Of a stretch of DNA of 47,499 nt, positions 39,616 to 47,499 are shown in pieces. The position numbers were made by a program, and so were the translations under genes. Below the pieces are notes generated by a model. The model made no database searches. It was not told the origin of the DNA and saw only the letters and a program-made list of their open reading frames with translations. The stretch is from Candidatus Omnitrophota bacterium (GTDB lineage Bacteria; Omnitrophota; Gorgyraeia; Zapsychrales; Zapsychraceae): NCBI GenBank assembly GCA_020053475.1, contig JAGVNC010000030.1:1-47499 (forward strand). The letters are read 5' to 3'. The stretch's first letter is position 1; each line of letters starts with the position of its first letter.

Positions 39616-42600
39616 TGCTGCATAAACTCCTTTCCTAATTCTAACAACTCTTTATAAGTAAAATTATCTGCCCCCTTCTTACCAATGGAATCCTTAACAA
39701 ACTCAATATAATTGCCAAATTCTTTTTTCTCTACGCCCTTCATTCCAAGTTGCTTCGCGACATCACTAACTTGCTTGTTAAATATTTTATTACTACCAAA
39801 ATTAGCAAATCCTTTTTCGTTCGACAGCACTTTAAAGAACGATGATTTTGAAGCAGTCTGCTCCCACTTTGCTATGGTTGCTAGTTTAGATAATGCTTGA
39901 AACGCACCCCCAAAAGTTCCTCCGACAAGGGCTGCCTTTCCAACCGATTTCCAATTGATTCCATGGCAGCCAGTAATGGCGTTACCTATAATTTGTGATG
40001 CCAATTCAAAACCGGCCCCAGAAGCTGCCCCAACAAGAATAGGAACTAAAAATTCGCCGTTCGGATCAACATAGTTCACCGGATTATTCCCGACGGCCTG
40101 GTACAAGTTCATAGAATCATAGTATCCCATTGGATCACGCTGGGTGAATCGTCCAATCTTTGAATCGAGCATCCTGTTTCTATTGAAATACAGCCCCGTC
40201 TCCTCATCGAATCTCCTTCCTGTAAAGCGAAATGGATTTCCGATAGCCGAATTAATTATCGATGGCGTTCCGTATGGATCGTAAGTGTAATTTTCAACGA
40301 CTGAGCCGGATGCATCGGTGATTTCTGTGACCGAGCCTAGCCCGTCGTAGTGATAATAATACGTATTGCTCCCACGGGTCATCGTTAGGACTTCGTCAAT
40401 CGAATCTCCGAAAACATAGTCGGCTAATAGGGCTCCCGAAGAATCCCTCTCCTCCACTTCTCGATCTCCATCATTGATAAAATATGTGGTGATCCCATTA
40501 ACGGTTTTGGATACTCTCCGATTAAACGCATCATAGGCGTAGCCCCCAGTGCTAAGAGGTAAGTTGTAAGTGGTAAGACGATTTTCTTCGTCATAGGTGT
40601 ATGCGGCGTTGCCATCGAATGTGAGATTACCATTATTATCATAAAGGTAAGTTGTCGCGCCGACGGATGTATATTGATTCAAATTATTGGGAGTGTATGT
40701 CACTCCATCCGCTATCTGTCGATTGGCGACATTGTCGTAATCGTAGGAATGAGTTTGGGAGCCAGTAACACCCGTGAGTTCGTAGATAGTATTATATTCA
40801 TAATTAATCGTTTGGCTTCCCGGCGCGCCGGTTGTGACAAATTGTTTACGGTTGCCGACATTGTCATATTGCGAATAAATGTACTGCGAAATTGCTGTGG
40901 CATTAACGAGTTTATTCGTTATCGAACTAAGTTGATTAGCGATGTCGAATTGATACGTGGCTAACGGCAACGTGGCCGAAATGAATGATTTTTGCGTTAT
41001 TCGATCCAGGGTATCGTAATTATAATCGGTTAATGTCGCCGTATTCACCTTCACCAAATCCATATTATCATTGGCGTCGTAGGTGTAATCCACGACTTTA
41101 CCCGAGGGATAAGTCACTTTTGTACGATTACTCACCTTGTCGTAATCGTAATCCAAAAGATAAGGAATTGAGTTTAAGGTTGTTGTATTTGTGTCTACCC
41201 TATTTAAATTGTCGTAAGTAAACTGGATTAATACTGGATTGAGATTACTGGGATCGTTGGTATTCGCATCTGTTAATCGAGAACTAAGATCGTAAACAAA
41301 AGTTTTATTATCCGCCGGTGTATTTGGATAATTTGTATTGGTTAGTCGGTTGAGTTCATCGTAAACATAATCGATCGTCCCATGCGTAACGGGCAGCGTC
41401 ACAAAATCCAGATTCGAGTTTTTATCGTAATCATAATTCACGAATGATAAATCTGCGTACGTCATAATGTCAAGCCGGTCAAAAAGATCAAACGCGTAAT
41501 TTGTTTCCTGGTTCTTGGCGTCTTTGATCTTCTTTAAGTTACCATTGGTATCGTAATCGTATTGCGTGACTCCCTGCGGCGAATTCGCATCAAAAATTTT
41601 AAAGAGCTTATTGCGTTCGTCGTATTGGTAAGTGATCGTGTTGGGAATTGCATCGATGACCGACGACAAATTCTCGTTGTTGTCGTAATTGTATGTTGTC
41701 ACGCGGTTGAGCGGGTCTTTGACCGTCTTTAAATGATTAAGAATATCGTAGGTCATTTCCGTCGCCTGGAAGACGGTTGCCCCCGCATCCGCCTGGCGTT
41801 CGATCTTGGTCACGTTGCCGTTTTGGTCGTAGGAGTATTTCGTTAAATAAGTGCGGGGGTTGGTTTCCTGTATGAGCCAGCCGAGTTCATTAAAGTTCAA
41901 ATCTGTGACATGGCTATTGGCATCGGTAATCGTATCGGGATAACCGAAGTTATCATAAGTAAACTGGGTGACGGCGTTAATTCCCGCGGGATCGCGGGCA
42001 ATCGACTGAAGATACCCTGTAACTGGGAAATAAGTATAATCTGTTACGATCCCGTTGGGGTCGATCATCTGCGTTATTTGACCGTTGGCGTTGTAGGCAA
42101 ATTCAATCGTTGGAATGCCGGTGACCACTGTCGGGTAGTCGATAAAGATAAGATTACCTTTCGTGTTGTATTTAGGATGATTCGTCAGCAATTCGTAATC
42201 ATAAGTATACGTCGTAATATTAGCCTTGGGATCGGTGACGGTCTTGACCTGATTGAATTGGGATTCGTAAGTGAAATTCGTTACGATATCAAGTGTGTCA
42301 TTGTCCGCTGCGGCCATGCTTGTTTTCCGGCGAATCTGGAGGAGATTCCCCCGCGCACGGGGATTAGAATTTCCAGAGTCATAGACATATTTAATCCCAT
42401 TGCCTTTAGGATAGGTTACGGATATCATTGAACCATTACTATCATATGTATAATTGGTACTGAACGAGGCCGGATCACCCGGATGCAGTCCAGCAGTAAA
42501 TTCTTCTTTTTTGGTCATATGGCCGGAAGCATCAAATGTATACGTGGTCACAAATCCTTTGCGGTCGGTCACAGTTGTCTTCCCGGCAATATTATAATTA

Positions 42601-43622
42601 AAGAGTATGCTCCCCACACCTAAATCTTGTTTGAACACCCTTTCCTGGGCATCATAATGGTTAGTTGCGTAAGCTTGCCCCTTAGCATCTTCGAATATTT
42701 CCAAATTATGGTTGGTGTAAGTAAAGGTCTTGGTCACACCTAAGGGAAATTGAGGCGTTGTCGGTTTTTTGATGGTCAGCAGGTTATCTTCATTAGGATC
42801 GTAGGTGAACTTAACTTCCCGGCCGGCAAAGTCGGTAATTTTGTCCAGGCGGCCGTCCGTATTGTAAGTAAAATTAATTTGGCGTCCAACGGTATCGGTG
42901 ATGGTGGCAATGCGAAAATCCTGGCCAACAACAACGCGCTGAAGAGGATCTTGGTTAAATACGGATTTTCCAATGATGGAAAACAAGACGGGAATTCCGC
43001 TTATGGCTTCATAGGCAAAAGATATTGTATTGTTATTACGGTCGACAATGGATGACAGATTACCGTTGATGTCAAAATTCCATTTCTCTCCCTGGGCTTT
43101 AGTGAGCGTCCATGTTCCGCTGGGCATATTCTTGACCAGCGTCTCAAACACTCCCGACGGCGGATTAAAATTAATCCCATCCACATAAGTGTATTCATCG
43201 CTTCGGCCCAAGCCGTTTAAAATCACGACGTTGCCGTTAGAAAGCCGCTTTAAGCGCTGATGATAGTTAATGCTCCAGCCATAACCGTAGAGTCCGTTAT
43301 AATCAATGCCGCTTCGATAGGTATGCTTGATTTCCACGTCCATCCCGCGTCCGGGAATGACCAGATCAACGCACGTATACTGCTCTTCACCTGTAGCAAG
43401 ATTAATGGGCTTGGAGGTAAAACAGCTGTTTTGCGCAGGCGCATCTTTAAGTTGTTTATTGAGAGGTGCGGCGGCAACATTCGATGATCCGGTTGCTACT
43501 TGGCCGGGGGAAAACCAGGGAAATTCATCATCGGCCATCGCATAATAAGGAGCAAATCCGGTAGCAAGGAAAGCAAATATTGTAATTAGGGAAATAAATC
43601 TGTATCGTCTTAATCTATTCAT
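39612..43622 (-). CDS. Sec-exported RHS/YD-repeat protein with C-terminal toxin-like tip
   Basis: The protein has about 1336 residues. A signal peptide (MNRLRRYRFISLITIFAFLATG) precedes a DUF6531-like region (CFTSKPINLATGEEQYTCVDLVIPGRG), then dozens of YD repeats (YDxxGNLxxIxDxxGxxTxYxYD) that should form the RHS cocoon. The RHS core ends RFTQRDPMGYYDSMNLYQAV and YVDPNGEF, after which a Gly/Ala-rich hydrophobic segment leads to a unique tip of about 70 residues (SNEKGFANFG...ELGKEFMQQ) without a domain I can name. The start at 43622 follows AGGAAAAACA. The tip gene is overlapped by an immunity-like gene. Its Sec signal differs from T6SS-type Rhs proteins. Confidence 0.9.
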   Translation of the reverse strand: MNRLRRYRFISLITIFAFLATGFAPYYAMADDEFPWFSPGQVATGSSNVAAAPLNKQLKDAPAQNSCFTSKPINLATGEEQYTCVDLVIPGRGMDVEIKHTYRSGIDYNGLYGYGWSINYHQRLKRLSNGNVVILNGLGRSDEYTYVDGINFNPPSGVFETLVKNMPSGTWTLTKAQGEKWNFDINGNLSSIVDRNNNTISFAYEAISGIPVLFSIIGKSVFNQDPLQRVVVGQDFRIATITDTVGRQINFTYNTDGRLDKITDFAGREVKFTYDPNEDNLLTIKKPTTPQFPLGVTKTFTYTNHNLEIFEDAKGQAYATNHYDAQERVFKQDLGVGSILFNYNIAGKTTVTDRKGFVTTYTFDASGHMTKKEEFTAGLHPGDPASFSTNYTYDSNGSMISVTYPKGNGIKYVYDSGNSNPRARGNLLQIRRKTSMAAADNDTLDIVTNFTYESQFNQVKTVTDPKANITTYTYDYELLTNHPKYNTKGNLIFIDYPTVVTGIPTIEFAYNANGQITQMIDPNGIVTDYTYFPVTGYLQSIARDPAGINAVTQFTYDNFGYPDTITDANSHVTDLNFNELGWLIQETNPRTYLTKYSYDQNGNVTKIERQADAGATVFQATEMTYDILNHLKTVKDPLNRVTTYNYDNNENLSSVIDAIPNTITYQYDERNKLFKIFDANSPQGVTQYDYDTNGNLKKIKDAKNQETNYAFDLFDRLDIMTYADLSFVNYDYDKNSNLDFVTLPVTHGTIDYVYDELNRLTNTNYPNTPADNKTFVYDLSSRLTDANTNDPSNLNPVLIQFTYDNLNRVDTNTTTLNSIPYLLDYDYDKVSNRTKVTYPSGKVVDYTYDANDNMDLVKVNTATLTDYNYDTLDRITQKSFISATLPLATYQFDIANQLSSITNKLVNATAISQYIYSQYDNVGNRKQFVTTGAPGSQTINYEYNTIYELTGVTGSQTHSYDYDNVANRQIADGVTYTPNNLNQYTSVGATTYLYDNNGNLTFDGNAAYTYDEENRLTTYNLPLSTGGYAYDAFNRRVSKTVNGITTYFINDGDREVEERDSSGALLADYVFGDSIDEVLTMTRGSNTYYYHYDGLGSVTEITDASGSVVENYTYDPYGTPSIINSAIGNPFRFTGRRFDEETGLYFNRNRMLDSKIGRFTQRDPMGYYDSMNLYQAVGNNPVNYVDPNGEFLVPILVGAASGAGFELASQIIGNAITGCHGINWKSVGKAALVGGTFGGAFQALSKLATIAKWEQTASKSSFFKVLSNEKGFANFGSNKIFNKQVSDVAKQLGMKGVEKKEFGNYIEFVKDSIGKKGADNFTYKELLELGKEFMQQ

Positions 43623-43635
43623 TGTTTTTCCTATT

Positions 43636-44409
43636 TTATTTTTGAGATCCTTCGTCGCTACGCTCCTCAGGATGAGCGCCAGGGCGCTCATTTTTTATCA
43701 TAAAGACTTTTGTCACAGCCCCGGCCTGGCCGGAAGAACATAGAATATTGACGTTAATGCGATGCAAACCGTCATTATATTTAGTCGTATCGATAAAATA
43801 GGTGTATGGGCTGACCCCTTCTTCTTCCTCGTACATAAAAAGATCATCAAAATAAAGTGCAATTTCGTACCGAAGATCAGATAACCAAGTCATTGTGTCA
43901 GGCTGCACCATGACACGAATCGATGTGTTCCCTTCCAGCACAGGATATCCTCCTGATTCTCCCTTTGCCTCAGGAAAGAGAATATCAAACGCCGGTACCG
44001 GTTGAAGGAATGGATACTTTTCTATATTCTTTTTATCAAGCGGTGCTGAATAGGCAAAAATCGTAAGCATTAAATCCTTTCGAGTACGGTAATCCACGGG
44101 GCTTTGCCCAACTTTTCCGTTCCATTCTTCAACATGACGGCCTTTGGGACGATATTCCCAATCCAGAAGATGTGTTAGCAACGGGCCTCCCTGGGTCAAA
44201 CCTATACGGATACGGACATAAGCATTTTCGGGAAGCGTATAAACAATTTTACCGCTCACAGCGTCAAAGGATATATCCTCAACCACAAGCTGATGAATTT
44301 CGCTTGTTACCGTCACAGTAGTATCAATCTTCGAAGATTTCATAGACGAACATCCCTGCAAAAAAAATAGACAAAGAACAAAGCTTAAACAAGGGCAGGC
44401 CAATCTCAT
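43636..44409 (-). CDS. Lipoprotein of the RHS operon
   Basis: The protein has 257 residues with a signal peptide ending FLQGC, a lipobox. The mature part contains an Ig-like, FlgD-resembling segment (VRIRIGLTQGGPLLTHLLDWEYRPKGRHVEEWNGKVG) and a region for a folded beta domain. The C-terminal tail, ERPGAHPEERSDEGSQK, is encoded by a dispersed palindromic repeat (43645-43690) rather than by ancestral coding sequence. The gene overlaps the TolB-like gene by ATGA upstream. Likely a surface or periplasmic partner of the RHS protein; exact role unknown. Confidence 0.75.
   Translation of the reverse strand: MRLACPCLSFVLCLFFLQGCSSMKSSKIDTTVTVTSEIHQLVVEDISFDAVSGKIVYTLPENAYVRIRIGLTQGGPLLTHLLDWEYRPKGRHVEEWNGKVGQSPVDYRTRKDLMLTIFAYSAPLDKKNIEKYPFLQPVPAFDILFPEAKGESGGYPVLEGNTSIRVMVQPDTMTWLSDLRYEIALYFDDLFMYEEEEGVSPYTYFIDTTKYNDGLHRINVNILCSSGQAGAVTKVFMIKNERPGAHPEERSDEGSQK
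43645..43690. repeat. Dispersed palindromic repeat forming the lipoprotein C-terminus
   Basis: It includes ATCCTTCGTCGCTACGCTCC, TCAGGAT and the perfect hairpin GAGCGCC-AG-GGCGCTC (43674-43689). On the minus strand it is read as HPEERSDEGSQK, a peptide known from many unrelated predicted proteins because this repeat is widespread. Confidence 0.75.
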
Positions 44410-45383
44410 TGATTTGCCGTCCCTTCCTCGATATCTACCGCAATCGGATCAACAGATGCCGTTCCAAGCGTCAGCTGTTTAGGTGAGCCGTTAGGCAAAT
44501 CAACAGCCCATATCTGGCTTTCCCCGCTGCGATTGGAAACAAAAACGATATGCGCATTATCCAAAGAATACGATGGGGAAGTGTCCATCCCTTCATTTTG
44601 AACAACAGCTGTTATCGCCTTTGTATCCACATCTATCTGATAAAGATCAAAATCGTTGTTACGATAATTAGAAGTAAATAAAATCTTTTGTTTATCGGCC
44701 GAAAGTTCCGGACTGGCCAGCCTTCCGTATTCTTCTGTTATTTTTACCTGATTGGATCCGTCAGCCTTCATGATCCATATTTGATTTAGCCGTTCCTCAT
44801 CTTTTTGGATAAAAACGATTTTCTCACCGTCAGAGCTTATACGCGGCTGAAAGCTTAAGAAACGGCTCTGAGATAAAACCTTTGTCTCTCCTGTTTTAAG
44901 ATCAATTTTCCAAATATCCCCGACATCGGCTTGTTGAGGCAAAAAACGAACAAAAACCAACTCATGCGTCTGCGGAGCATAATGCGGACTGCTGATTGGT
45001 TTTAAATTTTCAACCAACTCTTTACAATCAAGACTGGTGAGTCCGCACAAAAAAAGCTCGCCATTGGAAGTCCTATATCCAAATTTATTCTCCGGGCCGA
45101 TCCAAAATGGTTCTCTCTTGTCTCCGGGGGATGTCGTTATCTGTTTCTGGCTTTCCCCGCTGGTATCCATTTGCCAAATCTGCCAATAGCCGTCATCGCT
45201 ATATTTAGAGAAAAGAATCTGTTCCTTGGCGTCAGCACCCTGGATAATCCCTATTGTCAAAAAACAATATAATAAAACGATTTTATTGACCTTTCTAAAA
45301 TTAATACCATGATGGTAGTCAATATTTCGCTTTGTTTTCTTACATTGGATACTTTTGATTGTACAAAGCTCAATAAATTTCAC
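44406..45383 (-). CDS. TolB-like beta-propeller protein
   Basis: The protein has 325 residues. After an N-terminal hydrophobic segment (KIVLLYCFLTIGIIQGADA) come about six WD40/PD40 propeller repeats such as QIWQMDTSGESQKQITTSPGDKREPFWIG, QIWIMKADGSNQVKITEEYGRLASPELSADKQKILFTSN and IVFVSNRSGESQIWAVDLPNGSPKQLT. These are TolB-type repeats that usually act in protein-protein contacts in the periplasm. The start is uncertain: no ATG lies near the signal segment, and the GTG at 45381-45383 is used. It overlaps the lipoprotein gene by ATGA. Confidence 0.78.
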   Translation of the reverse strand: MKFIELCTIKSIQCKKTKRNIDYHHGINFRKVNKIVLLYCFLTIGIIQGADAKEQILFSKYSDDGYWQIWQMDTSGESQKQITTSPGDKREPFWIGPENKFGYRTSNGELFLCGLTSLDCKELVENLKPISSPHYAPQTHELVFVRFLPQQADVGDIWKIDLKTGETKVLSQSRFLSFQPRISSDGEKIVFIQKDEERLNQIWIMKADGSNQVKITEEYGRLASPELSADKQKILFTSNYRNNDFDLYQIDVDTKAITAVVQNEGMDTSPSYSLDNAHIVFVSNRSGESQIWAVDLPNGSPKQLTLGTASVDPIAVDIEEGTANQ

Positions 45384-45450
45384 GATGAGCGTTTCCTTTA
45401 TTTAGATATGCGCGAAATCGCCCCGCGAGCGCAAGCGAGCAGGGGTTTCT
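45384..45450. repeat. Short palindromic stretch after the beta-helix gene
   Basis: GCGCGAAATCGC and CCCCGCGAGCGCAAGCGAGCAGGGG carry nested inverted arms of the GCGAAATCGC/GCGAGC type also seen at 15.87 kb. It lies between the beta-helix gene and the TolB-like gene. Confidence 0.4.
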
Positions 45451-47499
45451 TTAAAAAAGGGTAACGGTCCCTAACCTCTCAACCACGACTCCGGTTGCCG
45501 TATCCGTAGCCTCTACTCTTATGTTAACTTTATCTAACCCTGAAACCAACTCACCTGCCGTGTTAGTTCCGTCCCAAACAACGGAATTCAAACCCGATGA
45601 ACGCGGGTCATTATTAAGCAAAGTTTTAAGAACACTTCCGCTAAGATTTTCAATCTTAACCGTTACATTCGCCGCAATGGACAAGGAGAATTCAATTTCG
45701 GTCACATCCGAATAAACCGGATGGAAAACATAAGGATCAGCCTTGACGTAGTCAACCATTAATGCAGAATCAGTCTGAATGACAATCCCGTTCTCAGGAA
45801 TGGCCTTTGGAAATATTGCCGCAATATAAGGACCTGGGGTCGTTACGAAATTACCATTATTAGCCCTCCCATCCCAATAATCGTTTTGCGTGGATGCCGT
45901 TTTAATTTTATTTGTAAACAAAGTCAATTGAGGTGTTGAACTAGTATTATTAAATCCGATTTCAGCGCTGACGAGCGCCGGATTAGGAAGGTTATAAGAA
46001 AGTATGGCAAATTGTCCTTTGTAAGGGTCAAAATCTGCCGGCGTTAACGTGATGTTTTGCGCCGTAACTGTCGCCGGGAAATACGATGGATCGTATATCC
46101 CTAACAAATCTCCTTGGATATTGCGGGCTTCAATCCTGAAAACGTATATGCCATCGGATAAAATAGTTGCAGTGTCGTTTTTCCCATCCCAAACGATAGA
46201 TTGCGGTCCCGCTGTCTGGGATACGCCATTGATCAACGTTCGCACAACATTTTGCGTATTAAAATCAGAAATTTTGATCGTCATGTTGGCATCAGAGGCC
46301 AGGTCGTAGGTGACTGCCGTTGTTTCCGCCCCATTCGGATCAAATACACCCGCCGTGACTACAACATTGCTGATTGGATTATTGCCGATATCATCATCCA
46401 GAGGATCTGCGGCATCAACAACAGGCCGCAGAGGGTTATCGGCATTATCAAATATGGATGCGGCAATGGCTCCCGGATCCGTTGTCCCCCACCAATTCTT
46501 TTGCGCATCAACGGTAAATGTATTATTCCCACCATTGGCAGACAATTCAAAGTTGGTATTATTTTCAATTGTATTATTATTCACTTTAATGTTCGGGTAT
46601 ATAGAACCACCGTTAAAGCGGATCCCATCGTTATTATTTAATTTGATAGTGCTGTTAGAAACAAAACCTGAAGAATTATTTTCCAAAAATAAACCATCAT
46701 CATTATTTGAGAATGTGCTGTTGGTCACAACGATAGAGGCATTATTGATATAAAGACCGTCGCCGGAATTGTTCTGGATGGTTGTATGATCTAACTGATT
46801 TTGACCACCCGGCCCTGTTTCAGAAATGCTGAAAGCAGGGACCGTCCCCTGACCAGCGTACTGGATATCACAATATTTACAGATGATCGTTCTGTCATTC
46901 ACACCGAGTGTTGATATGAATTCCAAACCCTTCCAACTACCAGGAGTTGGAGTAACGGCATTGGATGTAAAAGTCACGTGCTCAACGGAAGTCCCTAACG
47001 CCTGAAGCGTTGCATTAGTGAAAAATTTCAATCCGGCGCCGGGGCCGAATTTGATCGTAACACCGGGCTCAACAGTCATCGTTCCAAGCACAAAACCGGT
47101 AATGACGTTAATGTTTTCAAGGATTTCGTAAAATGTTTCTTGCTTTGTTAAGGTTGTTGGAAAATAAATGGCTGTTCCCGGGGAACCGCCGGATGCGGGC
47201 TTGAGTCTTATGCTGTTCGGAGTATTATTTGTATATGTGTTATTTGAAAGAGCGGGCGACGGAGACCCTGTCGTTGAATATTCAATAACCAATCCATGAC
47301 TTCCATTATTCGTAAATGTATTTCCGGAAACCGAACCGGAAAAAGGCCCTTTAATAGTCAACCCTGCGTTTAGATTGCTCTGGATGGTTGAATTAGTTAT
47401 CGGGAAGGATTGCGGAACCTCAATGACATAAACAGCCGGTTCACCCAATTGCCCGGCATTCTCGACGATAACATGGTCCAATAACGTCGTGCTTCCAGA
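45451..47499 (-). CDS. Large secreted beta-helix protein with FlgD-like Ig domains (N-terminus outside window)
   Basis: At least 682 residues are open, and the frame runs off the right edge (SGSTTLLDHVIVEN...), so the N-terminus is missing. The first half has right-handed parallel beta-helix repeats (NNSGDGLYINNASIVVTNST, NNDGLFLENNSSGFVSNSTI), as in pectate-lyase-like adhesins and surface proteins. The second half has three FlgD-like Ig modules (TMTIKISDFNTQNVVRTLI, QSIVWDGKNDTATILSDGIY and SGLNSVVWDGTNTAGELVSG). Probably a cell-surface or secreted binding protein, first in the operon seen here before the TolB-like gene. Confidence 0.8.
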   Translation of the reverse strand, partial: SGSTTLLDHVIVENAGQLGEPAVYVIEVPQSFPITNSTIQSNLNAGLTIKGPFSGSVSGNTFTNNGSHGLVIEYSTTGSPSPALSNNTYTNNTPNSIRLKPASGGSPGTAIYFPTTLTKQETFYEILENINVITGFVLGTMTVEPGVTIKFGPGAGLKFFTNATLQALGTSVEHVTFTSNAVTPTPGSWKGLEFISTLGVNDRTIICKYCDIQYAGQGTVPAFSISETGPGGQNQLDHTTIQNNSGDGLYINNASIVVTNSTFSNNDDGLFLENNSSGFVSNSTIKLNNNDGIRFNGGSIYPNIKVNNNTIENNTNFELSANGGNNTFTVDAQKNWWGTTDPGAIAASIFDNADNPLRPVVDAADPLDDDIGNNPISNVVVTAGVFDPNGAETTAVTYDLASDANMTIKISDFNTQNVVRTLINGVSQTAGPQSIVWDGKNDTATILSDGIYVFRIEARNIQGDLLGIYDPSYFPATVTAQNITLTPADFDPYKGQFAILSYNLPNPALVSAEIGFNNTSSTPQLTLFTNKIKTASTQNDYWDGRANNGNFVTTPGPYIAAIFPKAIPENGIVIQTDSALMVDYVKADPYVFHPVYSDVTEIEFSLSIAANVTVKIENLSGSVLKTLLNNDPRSSGLNSVVWDGTNTAGELVSGLDKVNIRVEATDTATGVVVERLGTVTLF

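Noticed and set aside
41000-43600. Short frames on the plus strand opposite the RHS gene
   Set aside because: They mirror the YD repeats in another frame and lack RBS and known domains.

Overview
The window is a 47.5 kb piece of a bacterial chromosome of roughly even base composition. Nearly every gene lies on the minus strand; the one clear plus-strand gene encodes a small DUF378 protein. The gene content points to a Gram-negative-type envelope: a TolC-like outer-membrane protein, an RND pump, lipoproteins, a SPOR-domain protein and beta-barrel or beta-helix surface proteins. HrcA/CIRCE and HspR both occur, and the glyA-rpiB-(YrdC + LMW-PTP)-purE-purD block and abundant intergenic inverted repeats fit an uncultured PVC-group or Omnitrophota-like bacterium. 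That placement is an inference from gene content, not a phylogenetic result.

Reading from the right end, in transcription direction: (a) 39.2-47.5 kb is a secreted-protein operon with a partial beta-helix/FlgD-like protein, a TolB-like propeller protein, a lipoprotein and a Sec-exported RHS/YD-repeat protein whose variable C-terminus overlaps, by ATGA, a small probable immunity gene. (b) 31.6-39 kb is housekeeping: purD, purE, a YrdC-type/arginine-phosphatase-type fusion, rpiB, glyA, nrdR, a bifunctional-nuclease-domain protein and a CCA-adding-type enzyme, with low-complexity inverted-repeat elements between them. (c) 26-31.5 kb is an accessory stretch: an AT-rich membrane protein, an AlbA/Schlafen-type regulator, a macrodomain-Nudix fusion, DUF378, a DUF4143 ATPase, a decayed HNH-repeat fragment and a promoter/operator copy shared with the next operon. 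(d) 20-26 kb holds a TolC-RND efflux pair without an adaptor gene and a second DUF4143 ATPase. (e) 16.8-20 kb holds a GST, a MOT1-type sulfate/molybdate transporter, a small secreted protein and an outer-membrane protein. (f) 14.6-16.8 kb is a SAM-responsive unit: promoter, SAM-II riboswitch, intrinsic terminator, a YgfZ-like gene and a cystathionine gamma-synthase/beta-lyase. (g) 11.6-14.6 kb is an ECF sigma factor cassette: sigma factor, zinc-finger anti-sigma factor with an acidic tail, acidic lipoprotein and two Arg-rich repeat proteins. (h) 6-11.5 kb has a TPR-SPOR protein, miaA, hflX, a secreted glycoside hydrolase and a Nudix hydrolase. (i) 1-6 kb has two heat-shock units, hspR-clpB and CIRCE-hrcA-grpE.

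The most interesting items are the SAM-II riboswitch with a readable terminator/antiterminator, the ECF cassette whose exported products split into strongly acidic and strongly basic partners, the Sec-exported RHS toxin/immunity pair, the macrodomain-Nudix fusion, and a family of composite inverted-repeat elements between genes.
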